Shown in pieces: positions 25,794 through 35,259 of a DNA stretch of 64,000 nucleotides. The position numbers and the translations under genes were made by a program. Origin of the DNA: Chitinophagaceae bacterium (GTDB taxonomy: Bacteria > Bacteroidota > Bacteroidia > Chitinophagales > Chitinophagaceae); NCBI GenBank assembly GCA_004028795.1, contig SAIW01000011.1, forward strand, positions 114,013 to 178,012. Reading direction: 5' to 3'. Under the pieces are notes generated by a model. The model did no database searches. It saw only the letters and a program-made list of their open reading frames with translations, and had not been told where the DNA came from. Each line of letters starts with the position of its first letter. Within the stretch, counting starts at the first letter, position 1.

Positions 25794-27008
25794 ATGAAGC
25801 GACTATTATTTTGGTCATCAATTTTATTTATCAATTTTTCCTTCGCTCAAAAACCAACCAGTTATTTCCCTGCTGCTGATAATTGGCAGCACAAGTCATT
25901 AGTAAGCTTTGATATTGATAGTTTGAAAATTGCTGATGCTATTCAATTTGCAAAAGCTAATGAAGCCAAGTTGCCACGTAATCAGGAGTTGGCTCAGGCA
26001 ATGACTTTTGGCAAAGAACCTTACAGCGATCCCGTTGGTCCTTTGGAAGAACGTGGTGACCCCAGTGGTATTATTGTTTATAAAGGATACATTATTGCTC
26101 AATGGGGCGATGTTGATAAGGTTGATATGACCAACAGTGTTACAAAAAGCATACTCTCAACTGTGGTAGGATTAGCTGTGGATAAAGTTTTGATTAAAAG
26201 TGTGAATGATAAAGTGTACCCTTATGTTCCGCCGATTGAAGTGTTTAATAATAATGCTTACAGAAGTGCGGAAGATATGGGTAAGCAACAATTACTATAT
26301 CCCTTCTCTTCAGAACATAATAAAAAAATTACTTGGGATGATATGCTCAGGCAAGTGAGCGATTGGGAAGGAACCTTATGGGGCAAACCTGATTGGGCAG
26401 ACAGGCCCAATGATAAACCCAATGAATGGCTTACCAGAAAAAGAAATGAACCAGGCTCTTTTTGGAAATATAATGATACCAGAGTAAATGCGTTAGCATT
26501 AGCCACAACAACTGTTTGGCGTAAGCCCTTACCAGAAGTATTAAGAGAAAATATAATGAACCCGATTGGTGCAAGTAATACTTGGCATTGGACAGGTTAT
26601 AGAAATTCATGGATTGTGTTAGATGGAAAATTGATTCAATCGGTTAGTGGTGGCGGGCATTTCGGTGGTGGCTTGTTTATTAATGCTTACGATATGGCAC
26701 GTTTCGGTTTGCTTACTTTACATAAAGGCAATTGGAACGGTAAGCAATTAATTTCTGAACAATGGATTAATCAATCTACCACACCAACCAAAGCAAATAC
26801 AGGCTATGGTTATATGAACTACTTTTTAAATACAGATAAGAAAATGTTGCCATCTGCACCTGCTACAGCTTTTCAGCATATCGGTAATGGTACCAATATT
26901 ATTTATGTTGACAGAGAACACGATATTGTTGCTGTGGTACGATGGATTGAAAATAATGCAATGGATGGTTTTGTAAAACGCATGTTAGAGGCTTTTGAAA
27001 AGAAATAA
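25794..27008 (+). CDS. Serine hydrolase, beta-lactamase/penicillin-binding fold
   Basis: A 404-residue exported protein (signal MKRLLFWSSILFINFSFAQ). The class C beta-lactamase-type active site is visible: S-V-T-K in TNSVTKSILSTVVG (nucleophile Ser, base Lys), WKYNDTRVNAL for the Tyr-x-Asn-like motif, and SGGGHFGGGLFINAYD near the third motif. It is probably a periplasmic esterase or peptidase acting on an unknown substrate; resistance function is not implied. It lies 18 bp after the CHU_C gene and its stop nearly meets the convergent M24 peptidase stop. Confidence 0.85.
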   Translation: MKRLLFWSSILFINFSFAQKPTSYFPAADNWQHKSLVSFDIDSLKIADAIQFAKANEAKLPRNQELAQAMTFGKEPYSDPVGPLEERGDPSGIIVYKGYIIAQWGDVDKVDMTNSVTKSILSTVVGLAVDKVLIKSVNDKVYPYVPPIEVFNNNAYRSAEDMGKQQLLYPFSSEHNKKITWDDMLRQVSDWEGTLWGKPDWADRPNDKPNEWLTRKRNEPGSFWKYNDTRVNALALATTTVWRKPLPEVLRENIMNPIGASNTWHWTGYRNSWIVLDGKLIQSVSGGGHFGGGLFINAYDMARFGLLTLHKGNWNGKQLISEQWINQSTTPTKANTGYGYMNYFLNTDKKMLPSAPATAFQHIGNGTNIIYVDREHDIVAVVRWIENNAMDGFVKRMLEAFEKK

Positions 27009-27010
27009 TT

Positions 27011-28327
27011 TTATTTAATCAGGTGTAATTGTGTTTGCCTGTTATTGATGTATCTGAATCCATCGGCATCAAAATAACCGTCTTGTTCAAGCATAATTCT
27101 TATTTCTTTATTCCATTCTTTAATAAAATGGGCTGCATTTAATTCTATTGAATAGCAGGTTTTATAATGCATGGGAAAATCGCCGCTGCCGGGTACGCCG
27201 TTTTGCATATCCCATAAACCAATGGTTGGTCCCGCTGCATGACCATGATAACCGATAGGATGCGTATAAATACTGGCTTTGATATTTTCTTTTCCGGCTT
27301 GTGCCAATGCATCTGCTAAAATCTGGTTGCCTGTTTTATTTTCTTTGAATTGTGTTGTAAGAATATCCTGCAAACGGTTTGTTTTAGCTAATGCATCTTT
27401 TAAAAATACAGGAGCATCTGTTTCATTTGCTTTCAATACATAAGCATGTTCCTGCACATCCGTATTTAAGCGTAAATAAGTAATACCGAAATCAACATGC
27501 AATAAATCGCCGGGTTGTATAATATTCTTTACATCTGCATTGGTAAATGCTTTTAAATGATCGAAAGTTGCAGCGTCATTTCTTTGAATTTCTACAGAAG
27601 GATGAAACCATGTAGTTAAACCGAGGTCATTTACTTTTTGCCTGAACCACCATACCAAATCCTCTGTTGAAGTAATACCGGGTGTAATTACCTTATTACT
27701 GAACCCCTCTGCAATAATAGCATGTGTAATGCTGATGAGTTGCGGATATATCTGCATTTCTCTTTCTGTTCTGGTTTCAAGCCAGCTTACTGCCAACGGT
27801 TCTGATGAAACAACTCTTTGCTGATAGATTGGAGACAGTTTCTTCATTAATAAATCATGCTCTGTATAATCCAGTCCGTCTGCATGACCAAAATTTTCAG
27901 AAGTATTAATAGCAATTTTTTTTGGTTGATAGGTTTCTATAATATTTTTTAAAGCATCCCATTGGTCGGGAAATCGTTGCATATCCCACGCAGCTTGAAT
28001 TTCATTGCCAACTGCATAACGTGTTACTGCTAATTTTTTAAAAACCTTTTTTTCAGCATTATTATAAAAAACAATAATGGTTCTTCTTCTTGCATTCAAC
28101 CATGTAGCGGGTAATATGGTTTTAACAATCGGGTCTTCGTTATATTCTCTGGTAATCATCACCCACATGTCAATACCATTCTTGTCCATTAATTGCGGAA
28201 GCAGATTATTCAATCTATCTGCCAAAACTTCATCTACCACTTTAGCCTGCTCTCTTAAAGGAAGTATTTGTGCATTAACAAACAATGCCGATATTATCAA
28301 TGTAAGAAAAGAAAATATTTTTTTCAT
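27011..28327 (-). CDS. Exported M24 (Xaa-Pro-type) metallopeptidase
   Basis: A 438-residue protein with a signal peptide (KKIFSFLTLIISALFVNAQ). An N-terminal creatinase-like domain covers about 20-180 and a pita-bread M24 domain about 190-430. Visible metal-site elements: LLHVDFGITYLRLNTDVQEH (two Asp), YHGHAAGPTIGLWD (His), CYSIELNAAH (Glu) and MLEQDGYFDADG (last Glu). It probably removes N-terminal residues before proline from peptides in the periplasm. The ATG at 28327 is used; a TTG two codons upstream is less likely. Confidence 0.85.
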   Translation of the reverse strand: MKKIFSFLTLIISALFVNAQILPLREQAKVVDEVLADRLNNLLPQLMDKNGIDMWVMITREYNEDPIVKTILPATWLNARRRTIIVFYNNAEKKVFKKLAVTRYAVGNEIQAAWDMQRFPDQWDALKNIIETYQPKKIAINTSENFGHADGLDYTEHDLLMKKLSPIYQQRVVSSEPLAVSWLETRTEREMQIYPQLISITHAIIAEGFSNKVITPGITSTEDLVWWFRQKVNDLGLTTWFHPSVEIQRNDAATFDHLKAFTNADVKNIIQPGDLLHVDFGITYLRLNTDVQEHAYVLKANETDAPVFLKDALAKTNRLQDILTTQFKENKTGNQILADALAQAGKENIKASIYTHPIGYHGHAAGPTIGLWDMQNGVPGSGDFPMHYKTCYSIELNAAHFIKEWNKEIRIMLEQDGYFDADGFRYINNRQTQLHLIK

Positions 28328-28419
28328 AATCAAGTTTAGTAATTAAAGTTAGCCACTAAACTAAAATATTTCAGAGAGATATTTCTTTATCAACCTATCT
28401 ATCATTTACTGTTATATAA

Positions 28420-29547
28420 CTATTGTAATGAAATGGTAACAGTATTTCCCCATGTTATGCTGTTGTTTGTTAGGTTGATGTTCCATAAGCATTCTCTGAC
28501 AGTTAGCAATTTTTTTTCAGCATCAATGCTTATCAGTTGAAAAGATAGCTTGGTTTCATCTTTTGCAGAATACTTTCCCTTCATGGGTGAATCAGCTCTA
28601 AAGCAAGGCAGGGCAATGGTTCCGTCAATACCTTTCCATGTATAAAACTCATTGTAATTAGAATGACCGTGAAAATAAGCTTTGATATTAGGGTGCTTTC
28701 TTATAAAAACTTCCAATTCTTTTTGCTCGATAATAGCAGGGTTTTCAGAAGAATAACCATCTTTAAAACTTTCACTTAATAAATTTTCAAACCCATCTTT
28801 TTCATTGATGGAATGATTGGTGTTGGGATTGATAAAAAATCTCGCTTCAACATCAGGATAAGAATGTGTAAATATGAATACCGGTGTTGAAGCAGCAACA
28901 TTCTGTAAATCTTTTTCCATCCAACTTCTTTCTAAACTATCAGGCCACAGGTTAATAAATTGCAGATGTACACCTGCAACATCTTTTGAGTAATGAATTT
29001 TATCCGTAGTATAATTAAAGTTGCTTTTAGTTTTTAGTACTGAAGGTTGCAACATAAGGTTATATATTCCGATATAAGCATTTTCATCTTTCTCATCCTT
29101 CAACATCTTATAGTGGCCTATGGCATTACTTACATCATGATTACCTGCTACAACCCATAGAGGAGCTTTACTTCCCTTACTGTTTGTTATAGATAATTTT
29201 TGTAAGTAGCAGTCTTCAAACTCTTTCCAGGATTGAGTTGCCGACTGCACCTCTTTTTCATGTCTGTTAGCAATATCTCCGGTAATAATAAAAGCATCAA
29301 CAAATTTTACTTCGGTATTTGCTGCAACGCCTTTATCATTTGGTAAAGAAGTCTTCGCAATAGTGTTCATCGCATCAATCATTGCTTTGTTTACTTCGTA
29401 TGCAGTAACATTTGTTTTACCTCTGAAGTTTTTTTTCTCTAAACCAAAATGAACATCTGAAGTAAAAATATAATGCGAAATATTGCTTTGGCTTAATGAG
29501 TTAAGACATAACAATAAAAATATTATCAGTAAACTGTTCTTATTCAT
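28420..29547 (-). CDS. Exported metallophosphoesterase (calcineurin-like), paralogue 1
   Basis: A 375-residue protein with a Sec signal peptide (about 1-19). The calcineurin-like metal motifs appear in order: FTSDVHFG (Asp, His), IITGDIANRHE (Asp), VAGNHDVSN (Asn-His), FTHSYPD and YFHGHSNYN (His). Expected activity is phosphomonoester or diester hydrolysis at the cell envelope; the substrate is not defined. Roughly half identical by eye to the phosphoesterase at 39927-41120, including NLWPDSLER and CFRADSPMKG. It lies 3 bp after the endonuclease-like gene, so the two are one operon. Confidence 0.87.
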   Translation of the reverse strand: MNKNSLLIIFLLLCLNSLSQSNISHYIFTSDVHFGLEKKNFRGKTNVTAYEVNKAMIDAMNTIAKTSLPNDKGVAANTEVKFVDAFIITGDIANRHEKEVQSATQSWKEFEDCYLQKLSITNSKGSKAPLWVVAGNHDVSNAIGHYKMLKDEKDENAYIGIYNLMLQPSVLKTKSNFNYTTDKIHYSKDVAGVHLQFINLWPDSLERSWMEKDLQNVAASTPVFIFTHSYPDVEARFFINPNTNHSINEKDGFENLLSESFKDGYSSENPAIIEQKELEVFIRKHPNIKAYFHGHSNYNEFYTWKGIDGTIALPCFRADSPMKGKYSAKDETKLSFQLISIDAEKKLLTVRECLWNINLTNNSITWGNTVTISLQ

Positions 29548-29550
29548 AAA

Positions 29551-30702
29551 TTAATTTTTTTCAACAGGGTCGGTTGGACTTACTCTGTTTCTGTTTGCTT
29601 TTACCAATAGTTTAAGCATAACAGGGTATTTATTTGAAAATTGAAATAATGCATTAATAACAGAAGAGGGAGCACTGTTGTTTGTAGCAGGAGTTGTGCT
29701 GTTAATATCAACTCCTAAGCGGTTGCCATCATTACCGATAGTTTGATACGAATTAGGAATATATTGCATATAATTAGCACCGGTAACTAACCATGGTGAG
29801 ATAAAAATATGATCAAACCATGATTTTGCACCTCCACTGGTACCACAAGTGTTAGGTATACTTGCAGATGATCGGGTTGATGTTGTTAAATAAGGTGCAA
29901 CCAAATAAGGTGTAACATCCCAATTGCCCGGATACAGCAATTGCTTATCAGGATAATAGGGAGGGTCATATAAAATTGTAGTGCTGTCTGTTGCATTAAC
30001 AACAGACTGATAGCCTGACTCATAACTTCCAGCAGTATTAAAATCTCCCATATTAATAAGATTCGGGAAATAGGAGAACTTATTACGAAGCATTGTCATT
30101 TCTGAACTTACTTGCTGATCTCGCACTGAACTGGAAGAACCTGATTGAGTATGATTTACTACAACATATAAAAAAGTTGTGTCGCCTGTTGTTGATAAAT
30201 TCACATCATTATAGTAAAGCTTATAAAAATTAAAATCTGTTATATTGGCAACTAAGGTTTGTGTTTTTACATAAGTTAGCTTTTGCTTATTATAAAATAA
30301 GACTGCCATATTACTGCCTCTACTGTTATTGCTTGGTAAAGCATATGCATATTGATTAGGAAAAGCACCATTTAATCCGTTATTCAAAAGTTCATCAGCT
30401 AAGTTGCCAAAAGAACCCGGTGTTGGATTAAAAGCATTTATCTTTTCACAACTTATAATATCAGGCTGTGTATATTGAATGATCGTTTTAAAATATGAAT
30501 CAAGATTTGTTAATGTTCCCTGGCAGCCATTACCAAAATTTAAAACATTATAAGCCATTATTTTTAATGTATCTATTTTACTAACAGTATTAGGTAGCGG
30601 GTTTGTATCAATTGTATTATTGCTTACAGCTTGATTGTTTTTTGAACAGGAATGCAGTATAAAAACTAAACTGATAAAACCGGGAGCTATTAATATTCTC
30701 AT
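29551..30702 (-). CDS. Endonuclease/exonuclease/phosphatase-family lipoprotein
   Basis: A 383-residue protein with a lipoprotein signal ending in LHSC. EEP-fold landmarks: IMAYNVLNFGNG (Asn), CEKINAFNP (Glu), NHTQSGSSSSVRDQQ, NLINMGDFNTAG (Gly-Asp-Phe-Asn) and SWFDHIFISPW (Asp-His). It is probably a surface-attached nuclease or phosphodiesterase. The ATG at 30702 gives a proper lipobox; an earlier in-frame ATG at 30732 overlaps a terminator hairpin. Together with the phosphoesterase 3 bp downstream, it suggests release of phosphate from nucleic acids or phospholipids. Confidence 0.8.
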   Translation of the reverse strand: MRILIAPGFISLVFILHSCSKNNQAVSNNTIDTNPLPNTVSKIDTLKIMAYNVLNFGNGCQGTLTNLDSYFKTIIQYTQPDIISCEKINAFNPTPGSFGNLADELLNNGLNGAFPNQYAYALPSNNSRGSNMAVLFYNKQKLTYVKTQTLVANITDFNFYKLYYNDVNLSTTGDTTFLYVVVNHTQSGSSSSVRDQQVSSEMTMLRNKFSYFPNLINMGDFNTAGSYESGYQSVVNATDSTTILYDPPYYPDKQLLYPGNWDVTPYLVAPYLTTSTRSSASIPNTCGTSGGAKSWFDHIFISPWLVTGANYMQYIPNSYQTIGNDGNRLGVDINSTTPATNNSAPSSVINALFQFSNKYPVMLKLLVKANRNRVSPTDPVEKN

Positions 30703-30724
30703 GTAAAATTTGTTTATCCGAAAC

Positions 30725-30757
30725 AAAAACATCGAAAGCTTTTAACTTTCGATGTTT
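30725..30757 (-). terminator. Terminator/attenuator between beta-helix and nuclease-like genes
   Basis: CATCGAAAG (30730-30738) and CTTTCGATG (30746-30754) form a perfect 9-bp stem, extended by AAA/TTT. On the minus strand a T-run follows. It lies 20 bp beyond the beta-helix stop and may separate transporter genes from hydrolase genes within the locus. Confidence 0.75.
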
Positions 30758-30776
30758 AATAATGTGATTGATGCAA

Positions 30777-32171
30777 TTAGTGTTGGTTACCGGTACCATT
30801 ACTTTGATAACAACCTAAGTCTGCACCCGGAGGTGTTACTTCGCTTGCACCAAACGTAGGATCAAGAGGAACTACTACAAAAGGGTGTACACCTGTAAAA
30901 CCTTTACCAATTAATGGAGAGGATGGTTGTATGTGAAAGTTATAATTACCCACTGATGTGATTGCCCAAGGTGATGATGGACAAGGCAATGGGAAATTCA
31001 CAAACATTGGAGCTAACTTTTGCACTGCGGGAGTCCCATCATACACAGGGTTTGTATAATCGAAATTAGCAGGCAAATAAGTAGCAGGATTTGGTAAATC
31101 TGTTGACTGAGGCTTCTTACAAACGGTACCGCTGGTAAAGAAGTTATTAGCAATAACCAATGAGTCAGCGTATTGATAATTATAACCATAGGAAAGATTT
31201 GTTGTATCTGCAGCAGGATTGTTTACTACACGATAACCTACACGACAGTTTACTGCAACATTATTATAAAATGCACCTCTTGCACCTTCTTCAAAATTAA
31301 TTGTTGAACCTCTTTGACCAGGCACTACCTGCAATCCACAATCTACAAATGTGCTGTTATACATTACAATGTTTGTTTGAGGAGCACCAACAGGTTGCCC
31401 TTTATTAGAAGCTTTTTGTCCGTTATATGCCGTACCAATAAAAAAATTGTAAGCCATAGTACCGGTTGTTCCGCCTTTCACATTTATAATATCACCACCG
31501 CTGCCACCACTTTTCTCAAAAGTGTTTCTGTACACATGAATTTTACCTTGAGATACTCTGATACAATCATCCGTACCTCCCCACATCCAGCAATCTTCCA
31601 TGATGAAATAGCCATTAGGATTTTGGAATAATATATTAAATGATGTTGTTGGTTTTTGACCTACTGCCTGGCTAAATGTTGTACCATAAGCTGAACCTGC
31701 AAAATCAATATGTGTCCATTTCAAAACCAGCATAGTGCAAGATGTATCGCAGGCTATACCTCTCCATAAACGTGTACTACTATGTGCTGAGTCGGCTTTA
31801 AATGCAAGACCTGGGGTGTTATCTTTTAGCAAGCCTGGAACCGACAAAGTAACCGGCTGTGCCTTAGTACCCAAGCTTGCTAAAACACCTCGTACACAAA
31901 TACCCGAGTTATTAGTTACATTAATAGTTACACCAGGTTGTATCACCAATGTATCGCCTTTGTTGATATATACATCACAACCAATAGTATAGGTTTTACC
32001 ACTTAACATTACACCTTTAATAGAACCACATAAAGGGGTTGCATCACTTACAGTTTGCCCTGGTGGCGGAATGTATTGGTAAATATCAGTTTTCTCATCT
32101 GACCATTTTTTACAGCCTGCATGTGCAAAAACTGCTATAACAACGATTATTGGAATTATTATTTTTTTCAT
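30777..32171 (-). CDS. Beta-helix lipoprotein, paralogue 1
   Basis: A 464-residue predicted lipoprotein (lipobox AHAGC after MKKIIIPIIVVIAVF). The body looks like a right-handed parallel beta-helix: DVYINKGDTLVIQPGVTINV, KIHVYRNTFEKSGGSGGDII, AYNFFIGTAYNGQKASNKG, ARGAFYNNVAVNCRVGYRVV. The C-terminus is GCYQSNGTGNQH. It lies 34 bp after a TonB receptor stop, the position SusD lipoproteins usually occupy, but shows no SusD features. Paralogous over its whole length to the protein at 35260-36666. It could be the substrate-binding partner of the receptor; this is inference. Confidence 0.72.
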   Translation of the reverse strand: MKKIIIPIIVVIAVFAHAGCKKWSDEKTDIYQYIPPPGQTVSDATPLCGSIKGVMLSGKTYTIGCDVYINKGDTLVIQPGVTINVTNNSGICVRGVLASLGTKAQPVTLSVPGLLKDNTPGLAFKADSAHSSTRLWRGIACDTSCTMLVLKWTHIDFAGSAYGTTFSQAVGQKPTTSFNILFQNPNGYFIMEDCWMWGGTDDCIRVSQGKIHVYRNTFEKSGGSGGDIINVKGGTTGTMAYNFFIGTAYNGQKASNKGQPVGAPQTNIVMYNSTFVDCGLQVVPGQRGSTINFEEGARGAFYNNVAVNCRVGYRVVNNPAADTTNLSYGYNYQYADSLVIANNFFTSGTVCKKPQSTDLPNPATYLPANFDYTNPVYDGTPAVQKLAPMFVNFPLPCPSSPWAITSVGNYNFHIQPSSPLIGKGFTGVHPFVVVPLDPTFGASEVTPPGADLGCYQSNGTGNQH

Positions 32172-32205
32172 TATTAGAATAATTTGAAAGATTTATGAAA
32201 ACAGG

Positions 32206-35022
32206 TTAAAATTTATACTTAATACCACCCAATATGCCTAAATAAACAGTTTGTCTTTGCATAATAATCTGGCTGCTGTTAGCAGATTGGAAAGGTAGAC
32301 CTGCAGCAACAAATTTGTTCACTACACTTGGATCTGTTTTTATGTACATTTTGCTTACAGAGTTCGTAAGGTTGTTAAGCTTCGTATAGAAATAGAAATG
32401 CTTGTTCAAGCTTTTCTCTAAAGAAAAATCCAACGTCATGTAAGGTTTCTGCCAGATGTCTAAATTGTTCCATATAGATACTTGTGCAATCCTGTCGCCT
32501 GTATAAGAGAATGCTAACTGAGCATCTAACCCTACTTTTTGATTTTTGTACAATAATGAAATATTGCCTACATGGTTAGCTTGTCCCTGTAAAGGTCTTG
32601 TTTGGTTGGTTATTCCTGTTTGTACCTGACCAGATGTAGCATCGTAATACTTAGTAGCTTTTGTAGTAGTAACAGCAGAGTGTGTATATGTATAGTTAGC
32701 CGACACACCAAACATGCCAATGTATTTAGTAATTACAGCTTCAAAACCAAAGTTTGTAGCCTTATTGGTATTTTGTGCCTGAATATTTAAGTTACTTGGA
32801 CCTCCTTGGTTAATCACAAAATATTCAATAGGATTTTGCAATTGTTTATAAAAAGTGCCTAGCAATACCTGGTCTGCACCACCGGGAAATAATTCATAAC
32901 GAGCATCTAAGTTATCAGCAGTTACGTGTTTTAAATACGGGTTACCTAACTCTGTAAATTCTTCACCTGGTACACTGTATGGAACAATTTCTCCAAAGCC
33001 AGGTCTGCTGATTGATTTAAAATAGGATAAGCGGAAATTTTGTTTGCTTGTTAAAGAATATTTCAAATGAACACTAGGTAGTACATCTGTGTATTTGATA
33101 GTACCACTTCTTCCACTGAACTGTATAGGCATCACTGTTGTATAGTCCAATTGTGTATTTTCTATTCTAACACCACCCAGCACCTGTAACTGTTGCAACA
33201 GCATAAATTTAGCTTGAGCATATCCCGCAGTAACTTGTTCATGTACAGTATAATTATTAGGTGTTATGGTAGTAACATTGCCTGAACCATTCTGTGCCGG
33301 AGTAAATGCTAAAGAAACAGTATCTATAATATGGAAACGCTGATTGGTATTATAGTTTGGTTTTAAAGAATAATCATTATAATAATTATCTCTTGTTTTA
33401 TAACGATATAAGCCTCCACCAATAAATTCTATATCTCGGTTAAATAAATGTTCTTTGTAAGTAACATTAGCATAAGCTGCTAAATCTCTATCTGAGTTAT
33501 GTTGCCAAATGTGTTTAACACTTGTACCATACGTAGTAGAATCAATCTCATATACTTTCCCGCTTCCATTAATTAATACGTTCGCGTTAAAATTGTAGGA
33601 AGACATGTTAGGGACGTTACTTTTAGCAATGGAGTAAACGCTACTCCAATCCAATTTCACCTTATTACTTAATTTATGATCACCATGTAAAGTAGCATTG
33701 TAGATATCTTGTATTTGCCATCTGCTTCTATAATCTACATCTAATGATTTTTGAACAGATGAAGAGTTGGTGCCAAAAGTAGTATCGTTCGTATATCTTG
33801 TTTGATACTCATTTTGGTGTACATAGAAGTTATATAACGATATACTGTTTCTATTGTTAAAAAAATAATCAACTTTATTATGAAGAGCAATTCTGTTTGT
33901 TTGAATAGAATATCTTCTGTCAATAACATCGGTAACTATTAAAGTGGTTGGAATTGGAGCTATATCAGCACCTGCACTTGGTACGATTGTTTGCGTATTA
34001 GAACCTCTATAGAAGTTTTGATATGCAGCTGAAACGATCACACCCAATTTTTTATTCAAAAACCTGTCGCCAATCGTTAATCCTGCTGTAGTATTAACCG
34101 GATTTTGTTTATCAGAATAATGGAAATTATTAAAATTGAAATCGGCAGACGTTGCTTGATAACTGTTACCCTTTATTTCAGCAGGAGATGCATTATTCAT
34201 TCCTGTATGAGCAAATGCACTGAATGGCCTGTTAGAAAATAAAGTAGAATAACCACCCGCTATATTTGCATTTAATGTAAACTTATCGGGAGCAGATTTC
34301 ATCACAAGATTCATAGTACCACCAACTGCATCGCCTTCCATATTAGGAGTTAATGCTTTAATTACTTCCAATCTTTCCAACATATCTGAAGGGAATAAAT
34401 CCATCGGAACAAAACGATATTTATCATCCGGAGAAGGTATTTTAATACCATTTACTAATGTATTATTATACCGTTGGTCCATCCCGCGAATAATAGCATA
34501 ACGACCTTCACCCGAATTATCACGTTGAATGGTTACACCGCTAACACGTTGCAAAGCATTCGCTACAGTAACATCAGGTAATAATTGTATTGTCTTTTCA
34601 GATAAGATATTCTGAACCATATCAGAATTCTTCTCAATATTCCTTACGGTACGGTCAGATGATTTGTCTTGCACTGTATTAACCGTTACAAGTTGTAAGG
34701 TTTCTGTTGTAGCTGTTAAATTAATTTCAGCAACAATGGCAGTTTCTTTATCATTTACAATTACACTTACATTACTTTGTTTATAACCTATTAATTTAAC
34801 TTCTAATTCATATTTACCTGAAGGAATGTTCTTAAGAATAAAACTTCCGTCTAAATTTACTGTAGTATTGAATTTGGTATTTAATAAACGAACAAATGCA
34901 CCTGTTAAAGGTTCTCCTGTTTTAAAGTCAGAAACTCTACCCTTAATAACACCGGCAAAAGAAAATTTCAAAGCGAACAGCATAAGAAGAGTAAAGCCTG
35001 TTTTTTTGCAATAAGCCATCAT
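32206..35022 (-). CDS. TonB-dependent receptor, paralogue 1
   Basis: A 938-residue outer-membrane receptor. Signal peptide, then a carboxypeptidase-regulatory-like domain about 25-105 (GRVSDFKTGEPLTGAFVRLL). Plug about 120-240 with LLPDVTVANALQRVSGVTIQ, AIIRGMDQRYNNTLVNGIKI and MEGDAVGGTMNLVMK. A 22-strand-type barrel ends in GGIKYKF. It imports a substrate across the outer membrane using TonB energy. No SusD gene follows; a beta-helix lipoprotein does. The start is one of two adjacent ATGs (35022 or 35019). Closely related to the receptor at 36687-39443, indicating local duplication. Confidence 0.92.
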   Translation of the reverse strand: MMAYCKKTGFTLLMLFALKFSFAGVIKGRVSDFKTGEPLTGAFVRLLNTKFNTTVNLDGSFILKNIPSGKYELEVKLIGYKQSNVSVIVNDKETAIVAEINLTATTETLQLVTVNTVQDKSSDRTVRNIEKNSDMVQNILSEKTIQLLPDVTVANALQRVSGVTIQRDNSGEGRYAIIRGMDQRYNNTLVNGIKIPSPDDKYRFVPMDLFPSDMLERLEVIKALTPNMEGDAVGGTMNLVMKSAPDKFTLNANIAGGYSTLFSNRPFSAFAHTGMNNASPAEIKGNSYQATSADFNFNNFHYSDKQNPVNTTAGLTIGDRFLNKKLGVIVSAAYQNFYRGSNTQTIVPSAGADIAPIPTTLIVTDVIDRRYSIQTNRIALHNKVDYFFNNRNSISLYNFYVHQNEYQTRYTNDTTFGTNSSSVQKSLDVDYRSRWQIQDIYNATLHGDHKLSNKVKLDWSSVYSIAKSNVPNMSSYNFNANVLINGSGKVYEIDSTTYGTSVKHIWQHNSDRDLAAYANVTYKEHLFNRDIEFIGGGLYRYKTRDNYYNDYSLKPNYNTNQRFHIIDTVSLAFTPAQNGSGNVTTITPNNYTVHEQVTAGYAQAKFMLLQQLQVLGGVRIENTQLDYTTVMPIQFSGRSGTIKYTDVLPSVHLKYSLTSKQNFRLSYFKSISRPGFGEIVPYSVPGEEFTELGNPYLKHVTADNLDARYELFPGGADQVLLGTFYKQLQNPIEYFVINQGGPSNLNIQAQNTNKATNFGFEAVITKYIGMFGVSANYTYTHSAVTTTKATKYYDATSGQVQTGITNQTRPLQGQANHVGNISLLYKNQKVGLDAQLAFSYTGDRIAQVSIWNNLDIWQKPYMTLDFSLEKSLNKHFYFYTKLNNLTNSVSKMYIKTDPSVVNKFVAAGLPFQSANSSQIIMQRQTVYLGILGGIKYKF

Positions 35023-35120
35023 GTAGTTTTGATTTAGCCGCAAATGTATTTTTCCCCTCAAACGGTTTTATGTGCAAATCGGTAGATAATACTGGTTTAA
35101 GAATTTGATAATAATGTGGT

Positions 35121-35166
35121 AATAATTATTTAATATTAAATACACAATTACATAATATTCAACATG
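35121..35166 (-). promoter_or_regulatory. Conserved upstream block of receptor paralogue 1
   Basis: AT-rich block containing TTTAATATTAAATACACAAT then TACATAATATTCAA. Nearly the same block occurs at 39543-39583, and both lie about 100-140 bp before their receptor start codons. Candidate shared operator, or leftover of the duplication. Confidence 0.5.
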
Positions 35167-35213
35167 ATTGAACAATAATTATGACAGATAAGGCTAAATT
35201 TTACAGGAACAAT

Positions 35214-35240
35214 AAAAAAACGGAGGAATTGCCTCCGTTT
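35214..35240 (-). terminator. Terminator of the second receptor/beta-helix operon
   Basis: Stem CGGAGG / CCTCCG (35221-35226, 35232-35237), extended by AAA/TTT, 5-nt loop. On the minus strand it runs into seven T. It lies 20 bp after the beta-helix stop. Confidence 0.8.
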
Positions 35241-35259
35241 AGATTTATATGATTAATCG

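Noticed and set aside
25794..27008. Antibiotic-resistance beta-lactamase
   Set aside because: The fold is shared by many esterases and peptidases; there is no specific evidence for beta-lactam hydrolysis.
31314..31631. 105-codon frame antisense to the beta-helix gene
   Set aside because: No start context or domain; lies wholly inside a strongly supported gene.
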